A stretch of DNA of 64,000 nucleotides from JBFAPK01 sp040676675 (GCF_040676675.1 NZ_JBFAPK010000022.1:80960-144959); one strand, 5' to 3'. Positions 35,298 to 44,125 are shown, numbered from the stretch's first letter. Translations and numbers: made by a program. The notes: generated by a model from the sequence alone, not told the origin.

Positions 35298-35360
35298 CGC
35301 GTACCGAGGCACCCCGGGAGGGCGGGACGGTCGGACGTACCCCGTGAGGAGACACCACCG

Positions 35361-36383
35361 ATGACCGCGACCAGCACCCCCACCCGCCCCCTGCCGCCCG
35401 CCGCGACCGCCCGCCGCCTGACCGGCCTGAAGCCGACCGGGCACCTTCAACTCGGCAATCTGCTCGGCGCGATCCGGCCGCTCGTCGCCGACCAGTACCG
35501 GACCCCGACGATCGGCTTCCTCGCCGACCTGCACGCCCTCACCGTCACCCACGATCCGGCGCGGGTACGCGAACTCACCCTGGAGCAGGCGACCATGCTG
35601 CTCGCGGCCGGGATCGATCCGGACCGATCGATGCTCTACGTGCAGTCCCAGGTTCCGGAGCACGCCGAGCTGCACTACCTGCTGGAGTGCGCGACGGGCT
35701 ACGGCGAGGCGCACCGGATGATCCAGTTCAAGGAGAAGTCGGCGACCCAGCGGCAGGTCCGGCTGAGCCTGCTCACCTACCCCGTGCTGATGGCCGCGGA
35801 CATCCTGCTGCACGACGCGCAGGAGGTACCGGTCGGCGAGGACCAGGGCCAGCACCTGGAGCTGGCCCGGACGGTGGCGGCCCGCTTCAACGCCCGGTAC
35901 GGCGAGACGTTCACGATTCCCCGGGCGGTGCTGCCGCGGGTCGCCCACCGGATCATGGACCTGGCCGACCCGGCCGCGAAGATGGGCAAGAGCAACGCCG
36001 CCGGGGCCGGCACGATCTTCCTCCTGGACCCGCCGGAAATCGTCCGCCGGAAGGTGCTGCGGGCCGTGACCGATTCGGGCAGCACCGTCGCCTACGAGCC
36101 GGACACCCGGCCGGGCGTGGCGAACCTGCTGGAGATCCTGGCCGCCTGCGTGGGCGGGTCACCGACCGAGCTGGCGGCGGGCTTCTCCTCGTACGGGCAG
36201 CTGAAGAACGCGGCGGCGGAGGCGGTGACGGCGCTGCTACGCCCGATCCAGCTGCGCTACGCGGGGCTGGCCCGCGACCCCGGCTACGTGCGGCGGGTTC
36301 TCGCCGACGGGGCCGAGCGTGCCCGGGAGAGCGGGGCGCAGACCGTGCACCGGACCAAGCGGGCGCTCGGCCTCCTGGTGTGA
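35361..36383 (+). CDS. trpS: Tryptophanyl-tRNA synthetase
   Basis: The 340-residue class Ic enzyme charges tRNA-Trp. The nucleotide-binding HIGH motif appears as PTGHLQLGN (about residues 30-38) and the KMSKS motif as KMGKSNA. YPVLMAADILLH and VGEDQGQHLELAR are characteristic. ATG 35361 has GAGGAGA upstream. Expression should fall when charged tRNA-Trp is plentiful, because of the attenuator at 35197-35297. A strong bidirectional stem-loop follows. In mycobacteria trpS is not at this place, so this is a local difference from that order. Confidence 0.97.
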   Translation: MTATSTPTRPLPPAATARRLTGLKPTGHLQLGNLLGAIRPLVADQYRTPTIGFLADLHALTVTHDPARVRELTLEQATMLLAAGIDPDRSMLYVQSQVPEHAELHYLLECATGYGEAHRMIQFKEKSATQRQVRLSLLTYPVLMAADILLHDAQEVPVGEDQGQHLELARTVAARFNARYGETFTIPRAVLPRVAHRIMDLADPAAKMGKSNAAGAGTIFLLDPPEIVRRKVLRAVTDSGSTVAYEPDTRPGVANLLEILAACVGGSPTELAAGFSSYGQLKNAAAEAVTALLRPIQLRYAGLARDPGYVRRVLADGAERARESGAQTVHRTKRALGLLV

Positions 36384-36397
36384 ATCCCTGAGTACGC

Positions 36398-36438
36398 GCC
36401 AGGGCCCTCCCGCCGACCTCGGTCCGGGAGGCCCTGGC
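36398..36438. terminator. Bidirectional stem-loop between trpS and the GNAT gene
   Basis: The arms 36398-36412 (gccagggccctcccg) and 36425-36438 (cgggaggccctggc) pair over 14 bp with one bulged base. It lies between two convergent genes and can serve both. Confidence 0.75.
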
Positions 36439-36458
36439 GACAGCGCGGGAGCGGGCCG

Positions 36459-36908
36459 TCAGACGGCGACCGCGAGCCGCTTCTCGAAGCAGACGCTGTA
36501 CGGGTCGCTCGCGTACTCACCGTAGGCGGGGATCCGGCCGTAACCGGAGGAGGTGTAGAGGCCGATCGCCGCGGGCGAGTACCGGCGGGTCTCGATCCGC
36601 AGCACGGTGTGCCCGGCGAGGTAGGCCAGCTCCTCCAGCGCGGCGAGCAGCTGCCCGGCGATGCCGCGCCGGCGGTGGGCGGGGCGGACGTAGATCCGCT
36701 TGACCTCGGCGGTCTCCGCGTCGAGCGGCTGCAACGCCCCGCAGGCGACCGCCCGACCCCCGATCACGCCGACCAGGTACCGCGCGCCGTCGCGGAGCAC
36801 GGCGACGTGTCCGTCGAGCCCACCGTCGGCCAGGCACAGCTCGCGCTGCCGCGCGGTGACCAGCGTCACGAGTTCGGCGTCATCGGATGGACGGGATTCG
36901 ATCAGCAC
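36459..36908 (-). CDS. GNAT family N-acetyltransferase
   Basis: The 149-residue protein has the acetyl-CoA-binding motif A of GNAT enzymes: VKRIYVRPAHRRRGIAGQLL (about residues 70-89, with RRRGIA as the pyrophosphate loop). ETRRYSPAAIGLYTSSGY forms motif B. The acceptor is unknown. ATG 36908 starts 70 bp downstream of the obgE stop and shares its direction, but with a 70-bp spacer operon membership is uncertain. Confidence 0.9.
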   Translation of the reverse strand: MLIESRPSDDAELVTLVTARQRELCLADGGLDGHVAVLRDGARYLVGVIGGRAVACGALQPLDAETAEVKRIYVRPAHRRRGIAGQLLAALEELAYLAGHTVLRIETRRYSPAAIGLYTSSGYGRIPAYGEYASDPYSVCFEKRLAVAV

Positions 36909-36978
36909 CTACCGACCGTAACGCACGGTAGTTTCCATAAGGTTTCCCGCAAATGACCCGAGTGGGGTACGAACTGGT

Positions 36979-38436
36979 CTAGTCGTCGTCCTCGTCGATG
37001 CCGTCGCCGGACCCGGTCGCGGGCTCGTCGGCCGGACGCTGGCGCCGCGCCTTGCGGGCGGCCAGCCGCTCCGCGGCCGAGGCCCGGGTCGGCTTCTCCT
37101 GCAGCCGGATGTCGGTGCCGCGCACCCCGGGGACGTACTCGGCGCCGGCATAGAGCGTGGGCTGCCAGTCGAACTCGCGCTCGCCGATCCGGACCAGACT
37201 GCCGGGCTCGGCGCCCGCCTTGGCGAGCGCCTCCTCCACGCCGAGCCGGGCCAGCCGGTCGGCCAGGTAGCCGACCGCCTCCTCGTTGTCGAAGTTGGTC
37301 TGCCGGACCCAGCGCTCGGGCCGCGGGCCGCGCACCACGTACGCTCCGTCCGGCGCCGGCTCGACGGTGAAACCGGCGTCGTCGACCGCGGTCGGCCGGA
37401 TCACGATCCGGGTCGGCTCGGGCTCGGGCGCCAGCACCCGCGCCTGCTCGACCAACTCGGCCATCGCGAACATCAGCTCGCGCAGACCCTCGCGGGTGAC
37501 GGTGGAGATCTCGAAGACGCGGTATCCGCGCTCCTCCAGGTCGGGACGGACGATCTCCGCGAGATCCCGCCCGTCCGGTACGTCGATCTTGTTGAGCACG
37601 ATCAGCCGCGGCCGGCCCTCCAGCCCGCCGTACTGGGCCAGCTCGGACTCGATGGCGTCGATGTCCGCCACCGGGTCGCGGCCCGGTTCCAGCGTCGCCG
37701 CGTCCACCACGTGCACCAGTACGGCGCAGCGCTCGATGTGTCGCAGGAACTCCAGCCCCAGCCCCCGACCGCTGGCGGCACCGGGAATCAGGCCCGGCAC
37801 GTCCGCGACCGTGAAGGTGTGGTTGTCGATCCGGACCACGCCCAGGTTCGGTACCAGGGTGGTGAACGGGTAGTCGGCGATCTTGGGCTTGGCCGCGGAG
37901 ATCACCGAGATCAGCGAGGACTTGCCGGCCGAGGGGAAGCCGACCAACCCGACGTCGGCGACGCTCTTGAGTTCCAGGACGATGTCGAGCCGATCCCCCG
38001 GCTCCCCCAGCTCAGCGAAGCCGGGGGCCTTGCGGCGCGCGCTGGCCAGCGCGGCGTTGCCCCGGCCGCCCCGGCCGCCCCGGGCCGCCTCGAAGGTCGT
38101 ACCGGCGCCGACCAGGTCGGCCAGGACCGTACCGTCGAGGGTCTGCACGACCGTGCCGTTCGGCACCTTGAGGACCAGGTCGGAGCCGTTGGCGCCGTCC
38201 CGGTTGGAGCCGGCGCCGCCCCGGCCGTTCTCGGCCTTGATGTGCGGCCGGAAGTGGAAGTCGAGCAGCGTGTGCACCTGCGGATCCACGACGAGGGAGA
38301 CGCTGCCGCCGTGCCCGCCGTTGCCGCCGTCGGGGCCGCCGAACGGCTTGAACTTCTCCCGGTGGATCGAGACACAGCCGTGCCCGCCGTCGCCGGCCTG
38401 CAAGTGCAGGACGACCCGGTCAACGAAGGTAGTCAC
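36979..38436 (-). CDS. obgE: Obg/CgtA GTPase
   Basis: The 485-residue protein is an essential GTPase of 50S assembly and stress control. The glycine-rich Obg fold is at the N-terminus (GGDGGHGCVSIHREKF, GGPDGGNGGHGGSV). The G domain has GFPSAGKSSLI (G1), DVPGLIPGA (G3) and NKIDVPDG (G4). A C-terminal OCT domain and a basic/acidic tail follow. It lies downstream of rpmA in the conserved rplU-rpmA-obgE order, but a terminator with a T run sits between rpmA and obgE, so part of its expression probably comes from its own promoter. Confidence 0.97.
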   Translation of the reverse strand: MTTFVDRVVLHLQAGDGGHGCVSIHREKFKPFGGPDGGNGGHGGSVSLVVDPQVHTLLDFHFRPHIKAENGRGGAGSNRDGANGSDLVLKVPNGTVVQTLDGTVLADLVGAGTTFEAARGGRGGRGNAALASARRKAPGFAELGEPGDRLDIVLELKSVADVGLVGFPSAGKSSLISVISAAKPKIADYPFTTLVPNLGVVRIDNHTFTVADVPGLIPGAASGRGLGLEFLRHIERCAVLVHVVDAATLEPGRDPVADIDAIESELAQYGGLEGRPRLIVLNKIDVPDGRDLAEIVRPDLEERGYRVFEISTVTREGLRELMFAMAELVEQARVLAPEPEPTRIVIRPTAVDDAGFTVEPAPDGAYVVRGPRPERWVRQTNFDNEEAVGYLADRLARLGVEEALAKAGAEPGSLVRIGEREFDWQPTLYAGAEYVPGVRGTDIRLQEKPTRASAAERLAARKARRQRPADEPATGSGDGIDEDDD

Positions 38437-38575
38437 GCTGCCAATCCTTCCGGCCTGTCCGGACGAGGTACCTCCCTCGCCCGGGTCAACGAGTGCGGGG
38501 CACCGTGCGCCCCGGACACCGGACGCGGGTCGACCGCCTCGCCGGCAATCCTGCCAGCGCGCGCGATCCGCGCCC

Positions 38576-38623
38576 GAAAAACACCGAAGCGGGCCCGGAC
38601 ACCAGGTCCGCGGCCCGCTTCGG
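38576..38623 (-). terminator. Rho-independent terminator downstream of rpmA
   Basis: The arms 38584-38595 (ccgaagcgggcc) and 38612-38623 (ggcccgcttcgg) pair perfectly, and the inner cggac/gtccg extends the stem. On the minus strand the stem is followed by tgtttttcgg, an unusually good T tract for this genome. It lies 9 bp after the rpmA stop. Confidence 0.85.
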
Positions 38624-38631
38624 CGGGAAAG

Positions 38632-38889
38632 CTACTGCTGCGCCGGAACGATGCTGACGGTCTTCCGACCGCGCTTGGTGCCGAACTGGACCGAACCGGC
38701 CGCGAGCGCGAAGAGCGTGTCGTCGCCACCGCGCCCGACCAGGTCGCCCGGGTGGAACTTGGTGCCCCGCTGGCGGAGGATGATCTCGCCGGCGTTCACC
38801 ACCTGGCCACCGAACCGCTTGACGCCGAGCCGCTGCGCCGCGGAGTCACGGCCGTTACGCGAGCTGGACGCACCCTTTTTGTGAGCCAT
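38632..38889 (-). CDS. rpmA: 50S ribosomal protein L27
   Basis: The 85-residue protein begins MAHKKGASSSRNGRDSAAQRLGVKRFGGQ and is a standard L27 whose N-terminus reaches the peptidyl-transferase centre. There is no N-terminal cleaved extension of the type seen in Firmicutes. It lies 11 bp downstream of rplU and ends 9 bp before a strong terminator. Confidence 0.98.
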   Translation of the reverse strand: MAHKKGASSSRNGRDSAAQRLGVKRFGGQVVNAGEIILRQRGTKFHPGDLVGRGGDDTLFALAAGSVQFGTKRGRKTVSIVPAQQ

Positions 38890-38900
38890 CTGGAGACGAC

Positions 38901-39215
38901 CTACTTCCCGCTGGAGATGCCGGTCACCTTGATCTGGGTCAGCGGCTGGCGGTGACCCTGACGCTTGTGGTAGCCGGTCTTGTTCTTGAACTTGTGGATC
39001 CGGATCTTCGGGCCCTTGGTGTGCGCGGCGATCTCGCCGGACACCGCGACCTTGGCAAGCTGCGCCGCGTCGGTCACGAGGTTCTCACCGTCGACGAGGA
39101 GCACCGCCGAGAGCTGCACCGCGTCACCGGGGGCGCCGGCGAGCTTCTCGACCTCGATCACGTCGCCCTCGGCGACCTTGTACTGCTTGCCGCCGGTCTT
39201 GACGATCGCGTACAT
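38901..39215 (-). CDS. rplU: 50S ribosomal protein L21
   Basis: The 104-residue protein begins MYAIVKTGGKQYKVAEGD and ends with KRQGHRQPLTQIKVTGI, the normal L21 pattern including the RQGHRQ RNA-binding stretch. ATG 39215 has agggag upstream. It is the first gene of the rplU-rpmA operon. The preceding about 110 bases probably form the 5' leader, which carries a stable hairpin near its start. Confidence 0.98.
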   Translation of the reverse strand: MYAIVKTGGKQYKVAEGDVIEVEKLAGAPGDAVQLSAVLLVDGENLVTDAAQLAKVAVSGEIAAHTKGPKIRIHKFKNKTGYHKRQGHRQPLTQIKVTGISSGK

Positions 39216-39307
39216 CGGACGCGGACTCCCTGTCGTTGAGGCTGCTCGGGTACCGTACTTGTTCGCGGCGGCTCGCCACGGATGCGGCGGCGGGCACGCG
39301 AGAACTT

Positions 39308-39362
39308 GGCGCACGAAGGTGCGCCGCAGGCAAGCGTACGCCATGCCTGGTCCGGGGCCCAA
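39308..39362 (-). promoter_or_regulatory. Candidate rplU promoter and 5'-leader hairpin
   Basis: On the minus strand TTGGGC (forward 39357-39362) and TACGCT (forward 39333-39338) are 18 bp apart, a weak sigma-A-like promoter. Transcription would start near 39327. The first bases would fold into a perfect 7-bp hairpin, ggcgcac/gtgcgcc with a 4-base loop (39308-39325). It could stabilise the mRNA or bind a ribosomal protein. This is inference from sequence. Confidence 0.4.
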
Positions 39363-39408
39363 ACCGGGCCGGTGTTCCACCGCCGGACAGCCGGCAGACA
39401 GCGGACGG

Positions 39409-39924
39409 TCAGCCGGCACAGAGCTGGTCGACGCGCTGCTGCACCCGGTCCAGCCGGGTCTCGTCCAGCGAGTCGAGATCGGTACGCAGGGTCCCGACCT
39501 CGCCCGCGACATCCGCCAGCGCGGCCCTCAGCCGCGGGTCGGTGGCGTGGGCGGACTGTTCCCGCAGCGCACCGGACCAGTCGGCCAGCGCCGCCTCGGC
39601 GGCCCGCCGGGCCTGCTCGGAGGTGCGCGTGTCGCCGGCCCCGGCGGCGGCCAGCATCCTGCCCAGCTCGGCCACGAAGGTCTCCCCCGCCGCCGAACCC
39701 GCCTGGCGGGCGGCGGCACAGACCTCCCGCGTGTTGCCACCGGCCGGGCCCGATCCGTCGGGCGGGGCGGTGCCGGGAACGCCGGACGGCGTACCCGGCG
39801 GGGCGCTGCCCGCGCCCGGCGTCGTGGCGGCCGGGCCCGCGACGGTACCGTCCCGGGCGGTCGAGCAGCCGGCCGCGAGCGCGACGGCGACGAGCAGTAC
39901 CGGGACGACGAGCGTACGGGGCAT
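39409..39924 (-). CDS. Small predicted lipoprotein, unknown function
   Basis: The 171-residue protein begins MPRTLVVPVLLVAVALAAGC, a signal peptide with lipobox LAAGC (Cys at residue 20). A Gly/Pro/Ala linker follows to about residue 62, then a helical domain with Cys at both ends (EVCAAARQ and the final QLCAG), which may form a disulfide. The predicted helical content (about 65-171) resembles a four-helix bundle. I do not recognise a family. ATG 39924 fits the signal peptide; the longer frame adds an Arg-rich extension that would spoil it. It lies between rne and rplU, same strand. Confidence 0.78.
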   Translation of the reverse strand: MPRTLVVPVLLVAVALAAGCSTARDGTVAGPAATTPGAGSAPPGTPSGVPGTAPPDGSGPAGGNTREVCAAARQAGSAAGETFVAELGRMLAAAGAGDTRTSEQARRAAEAALADWSGALREQSAHATDPRLRAALADVAGEVGTLRTDLDSLDETRLDRVQQRVDQLCAG

Positions 39925-40036
39925 CGGCGCTCCTGCAACGGTGGGACGTCGGGACGGCGGGCGCCGCGACGGGCCGGGCGAGGTCAAGCCTGCCCGGCCG
40001 GCCACGCGGGCGCCAGCCCGCGAACCTCCCCCGCCG

Positions 40037-43012
40037 TTACGGGCGCGTGCGCCGCCGGGTCCCGCCCCGCCGGGAGCGGCGCCGGGTCCCGCCGGTCGCC
40101 TCCTCGTCCAGGTCGCCGGTGTCCTCCACCGCGTCCGGGTCGTCGTCGCCGGCCAGCCGCATCGACTCGGCCGGCTGCGCCTCGGCGACGTCGGTGACGG
40201 ACGGGGTGTCGACCTCGTAACGCGACAGGTCGTACCCCATGGTGTCGTCCTCGTCCGAGACCTCGACCACGGTCCGCTCCGCCGCGGCGGTGCTCTTGCG
40301 GCCCCGGCGGCGGGAGCTGGTGGTCGTGGGCTCGCTGGTGACCGCTCCCCCGGCCGGGGCCGAGGCCGAGGCGACCGCCTTGACCTTCTCGCCCGCGCCC
40401 GCGCGCGGCTTCTCCCCCACCGGCTCGGTGTGGATGATCACGCCGCGGCCCTTGCAGCACTCGCAGGTCTCGCTGAACGCCTCCAGCAGCCCGGCGCCGA
40501 TCCGCTTGCGGGTCATCTGCACCAGACCCAGCGAGGTGATCTCGGTTACCTGGTGCTTGGTCCGGTCCCGGCCGAGGCACTCGGTGAGGCGCCGCAGAAC
40601 CAGCTCGCGGTTCGACTCGAGCACCATGTCGATGAAGTCGATCACCACGATGCCGCCCAGGTCACGGAGCCGGAGCTGCCGGACGATCTCCTCGGCCGCC
40701 TCCAGGTTGTTCCGGGTGACCGTCTCCTCCAGGTTGCCCCCGGCGCCGGTGTACTTACCGGTGTTGACGTCGACCACGGTCATCGCCTCGGTCCGGTCGA
40801 TCACCAGGTGACCGCCGGAGGGGAGGAAGACCTTGCGGTCCAGCCCCTTGAGGATCTGCTCGTCGATGCGCCGCTCGGCGAAGACGTCCGAGGTACCGAC
40901 GTGCCGGCGCAGCCGCGCCACCAGGTCGGGCGAGACGTGCGCCAGGTACGACTCGACCAGCTCGAACGCCTCGTCGCCCTGCACCACGAGTTCGCGGAAG
41001 TCCTCGTTGAAGAGGTCCCGGACCACCCGGATGACCAGGTCGGGCTCCTCGTAGAGGAGCACCGGCGCACCGCCCTCGGCGGCCTTGGCCTGGATGTCCT
41101 CCCACTGCGCCTGGAGCCGCTTGACGTCGCGGGCCAGTTCGTCCTCGCTCGCCCCCTCGGCGGCGGTACGCACGATCACGCCCGCGCCGTCCGGTACCAG
41201 CTTCTTGAGGATGTCCCGCAGCCGCTTGCGCTCGGTGTCCGGCAGCTTGCGGCTGATGCCCGAGGCGTTGCCGTGCGGTACGTAGACCAGGTGCCGGCCG
41301 GAGAGCGCGATGTGGCTGGTCAGCCGGGCCCCCTTGTGCCCGATCGGGTCCTTCGTGACCTGGACCAGTACGGAGTCGCCGGAGCGCAGTGCCTGCTCGA
41401 TCGAGCGGGCCTTGCCCTCCAGGCCGGACATGTCCCAGTTGACCTCGCCGGCGTAGAGCACCGCGTTGCGACCGCGCCCGACGTCGACGAACGCCGCCTC
41501 CATGCTGGGCAGCACGTTCTGCACCTTGCCCAGGTAGACGTTGCCCGCCATGGTGCCGGCCGAGGCGCGGCTGACGTAGTGCTCGACGAGGATCCCGTCC
41601 TCGAGCACCGCGATCTGGGTCCGGTCGCCGCGCTGGCGGACCACCATCACCCGGTCGACGGCCTCGCGGCGGGCCAGGAACTCGGACTCGCTCAGGATCG
41701 GCGGGCGGGTACGCCGCTGCTCCCGGCCGTCCCGGCGGCGCTGGCGCTTGGCCTCCAGCCGGGTCGAGCCGGAGACGCCCTGCACCTCGTCGACCGTACG
41801 GCGCGGCTCGCGGATCTTCACGACGGTCGGTACGCCGTCGTCCTCGGCCCCCACCTCGGCGTCGCCGGCGCCCTTGCGGCGGCGTCGCCGGCGCCGTCGG
41901 GTCAGCCCGTCGCCCTCGCCGGAGTCCTCCTCGTCGCCCTCGGCCTGGGCGGCCTCCTCCTCGGCCTCCTCCTCGGCCTCGTCGGCCGGGCCCTTGCCCC
42001 GGCCGCGGCCCCGGCGCCCGCGCCGCCGCCGGCGGCGGCCGGCGGCCGTGTCGTCTTCCTCGTTCTCGTCCTCGTCGTCGAGGTCGGCGGCCTCTTCCTC
42101 CTCGTCCTCCGGGACGACGACGGTCATCGCCTCCGGCTCCGGCTCGACCGGCAGCTCCGCGATGTCCGTGCTCCGGCGGGCGCGGCGACGCCGCCGGGTG
42201 GTCTCAGCGGCCTCGGGCTCCTCGCCGGCCACCGCCGGCTCGGCGGCCGCGGCGGCCGCCTGCTGCTCGCGGATGGCGGCCGCCTCCGCCTCGGGCGCCA
42301 TGAAGAGCACGGTCGGCGCGGAGAGCGCGGCCCGGCGCCGCCGCGACGTGGCCGGGGGCTGTTCGGCCGCCTCGTCGCCGGCCGGCTGCTCGCCGCCGGC
42401 CCTGCTCCGGCGCCCGGCCGGAGGCTGCTCGGCGCCGGACGGGGCGGCGCCCGGCGCGGCCTCCGGGGCGGCGGCCGGCTGCGCCGCGGCGGCGTCGGCC
42501 CGCTCGGCGGCCTCGGCCGGCGGTACGGCGGGCACGGCGCCCGGTTCCGGGGTGTCCGGTGCGGCGGCCTCCGGTGCGACGGCGGCCGGGGCCGCCTTCT
42601 TCCGCCGGACCCGGGTCACCTTGACCGGGGGTACGGTCTCGGCGTCCGGGTCGGTCCCGCCGGCCGACTCGGCCACCGGCTCGACCGCCGTCGCCTCGAC
42701 CGGTCCGCCCTGGTCCTCGCGCTTGTCGGTGGTGGTCGCCTTGCGGCGCCGCCGCGGGGTCTTCGGGGCCGCCTCGGCGTCGCCGGAACGGGGGGCCAGC
42801 ACCTCGGCGTCGGCCGCCTCACCGCTGACCGAGCGCGCCTCGGTCGGCGCCTGGACAGGGGCTCCGGTCTGGGCCGGTTCGGACGCGGCCGGTGAGGTGC
42901 GGCGCCGGGTGGTACGGGCCCGCCGGACGGGCTGGGTCTCGTTGGTATCGGCGGTTTCGCCGGCCGGCTGCGCGCCGATCCGCTCCCCGCCCTCTGGCTC
43001 GTTCTCGAGCAT
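40037..43012 (-). CDS. rne: Ribonuclease E/G family endoribonuclease
   Basis: The 991-residue RNase has an unusual order: a disordered N-terminal half (about 1-455) of alternating acidic, Ala/Pro and Arg-rich blocks, then the catalytic core. The S1 domain starts near NVYLGKVQNVLP (about 491). The catalytic Asp pair is in VVDVNTG (about 748) and VIDFIDM (about 791), spaced as in E. coli RNase E. The Zn-link appears as CECCKGRG. ATG 43012 is chosen since upstream sequence is not protein-like. Actinobacterial RNase E commonly carries its scaffold region at the N-terminus. It controls rRNA processing and mRNA decay. Confidence 0.95.
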   Translation of the reverse strand: MLENEPEGGERIGAQPAGETADTNETQPVRRARTTRRRTSPAASEPAQTGAPVQAPTEARSVSGEAADAEVLAPRSGDAEAAPKTPRRRRKATTTDKREDQGGPVEATAVEPVAESAGGTDPDAETVPPVKVTRVRRKKAAPAAVAPEAAAPDTPEPGAVPAVPPAEAAERADAAAAQPAAAPEAAPGAAPSGAEQPPAGRRSRAGGEQPAGDEAAEQPPATSRRRRAALSAPTVLFMAPEAEAAAIREQQAAAAAAEPAVAGEEPEAAETTRRRRRARRSTDIAELPVEPEPEAMTVVVPEDEEEEAADLDDEDENEEDDTAAGRRRRRRGRRGRGRGKGPADEAEEEAEEEAAQAEGDEEDSGEGDGLTRRRRRRRRKGAGDAEVGAEDDGVPTVVKIREPRRTVDEVQGVSGSTRLEAKRQRRRDGREQRRTRPPILSESEFLARREAVDRVMVVRQRGDRTQIAVLEDGILVEHYVSRASAGTMAGNVYLGKVQNVLPSMEAAFVDVGRGRNAVLYAGEVNWDMSGLEGKARSIEQALRSGDSVLVQVTKDPIGHKGARLTSHIALSGRHLVYVPHGNASGISRKLPDTERKRLRDILKKLVPDGAGVIVRTAAEGASEDELARDVKRLQAQWEDIQAKAAEGGAPVLLYEEPDLVIRVVRDLFNEDFRELVVQGDEAFELVESYLAHVSPDLVARLRRHVGTSDVFAERRIDEQILKGLDRKVFLPSGGHLVIDRTEAMTVVDVNTGKYTGAGGNLEETVTRNNLEAAEEIVRQLRLRDLGGIVVIDFIDMVLESNRELVLRRLTECLGRDRTKHQVTEITSLGLVQMTRKRIGAGLLEAFSETCECCKGRGVIIHTEPVGEKPRAGAGEKVKAVASASAPAGGAVTSEPTTTSSRRRGRKSTAAAERTVVEVSDEDDTMGYDLSRYEVDTPSVTDVAEAQPAESMRLAGDDDPDAVEDTGDLDEEATGGTRRRSRRGGTRRRTRP

Positions 43013-43146
43013 GGACGTTCTCCAGTTCTGGCTTCCCCGGGCGCGGGTGAGCGCTGCCACGCAGGGTTGCCGCAAAAGTGTTTCCGGCGGTGTGCGAGTG
43101 CACGGTGCCGCCGAAGTCTGCCTAACTGAGCGCTGACCGGGCTCGG

Positions 43147-43959
43147 CTAGCGTTCACCGATGGCTACCCGTTCGCGGTCCGCCTCCAACGGATCCGCGAT
43201 GTCCCCCTGCGCGGTCAACGTGCCCTGCGCCAGCCGGGTCGCCCTTGGCGGCACCGGCGGCTCCAGGTCGGCCACCACGCGGAGGCCGGAGAGGACGTCA
43301 TCGGGTCGTACGGACGGAGTCACCTGCCGCACGACTAGGTCGAGTATCGCACACGGTGCGCCCGTGACCTCGGAAGGTGCCTCGGTCTGGTCGATCACAT
43401 CGATGGAGTTCACCGCGCCGCGCGCGTCGAAGGTGCGCCTGCCCTGCTTGGTCATCCGTTCCACGGGCACCTCGGCGGCGGCCCGGAACGCCGCGACGGC
43501 GCGCCGCAGGACATCGGGGTCGATACCCGGCAACTCGATCCGCCAGTGCGAGGCGTCGATCCGGTCCGCCAGGCTGCCGCCCTCGGCCACCACCGCGTCC
43601 AGCACGTCGAGTCCGGGCGAGAGCGCCGCGTCCAGCGCCACCCGCAGCTCCCGCGGGTCGACGGGCGCCTGCAGGCCGATCTCCAGGTACTCCGCCTCGC
43701 TGGCGACGCCGGTCGGCGCGGCGCTGGCGTACGAGATCTTGGGGTGGGGCGTGAAGCCCTGGGAGAAGGCCACCGGTACGCCGGCACGGCGCAGCGCCCG
43801 CTCGAAGGCGCGGGCGAAGTCACGGTGGGAGGTGAACCGGAGCGGACCGCGCTTGGCGTACCTGATCCTGATGCGCTGCACGACCGGCGCCTGGCCGCCC
43901 GTCGGCTGTGGTTTGCTGCTGATCGCGCTGCTCCTCGAAGTAGACGATGTCACTGGCAT
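43147..43959 (-). CDS. DUF2344/TIGR03936 radical-SAM-associated protein
   Basis: The 270-residue protein includes RIRIRYAKRGPLRFTSHRDFARAFERALRRA, of which RYAKRGPLRFTSH is the family landmark, then FSQGFTPHPKISYASA. This family is a companion of the B12-binding radical SAM protein encoded just upstream. In other bacteria the two are fused or adjacent. The target is thought to be RNA or ribosome related, since the pair is near rne and rplU in many genomes, but no reaction is established. The first 25 residues are probably disordered; a downstream start near VVQRIRIR is possible. Confidence 0.9.
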   Translation of the reverse strand: MPVTSSTSRSSAISSKPQPTGGQAPVVQRIRIRYAKRGPLRFTSHRDFARAFERALRRAGVPVAFSQGFTPHPKISYASAAPTGVASEAEYLEIGLQAPVDPRELRVALDAALSPGLDVLDAVVAEGGSLADRIDASHWRIELPGIDPDVLRRAVAAFRAAAEVPVERMTKQGRRTFDARGAVNSIDVIDQTEAPSEVTGAPCAILDLVVRQVTPSVRPDDVLSGLRVVADLEPPVPPRATRLAQGTLTAQGDIADPLEADRERVAIGER

Positions 43960-44069
43960 CCTCGCGCAGCGAGCCGGTCACCGCCAACCGGCCGGCCTGG
44001 ACGGCCGAGATATCGACAGTTCCGGGTAGAGCCGACATGTCGGGCGAAAACGGTGCAAGCGGGCAGGAG

Positions 44070-44125
44070 CGGGATCCCCGTACCGCGGGTCGGGCGACCG
44101 CCGGTCCGGCGGCGCGGGGATCCCG
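44070..44125 (-). terminator. Stem-loop after the B12-radical SAM gene
   Basis: cgggatccccg (44070-44080) pairs perfectly with cggggatcccg (44115-44125); further partial pairing fills the 34-base interior. It lies 21 bp beyond the radical SAM stop on the minus strand. Confidence 0.6.
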
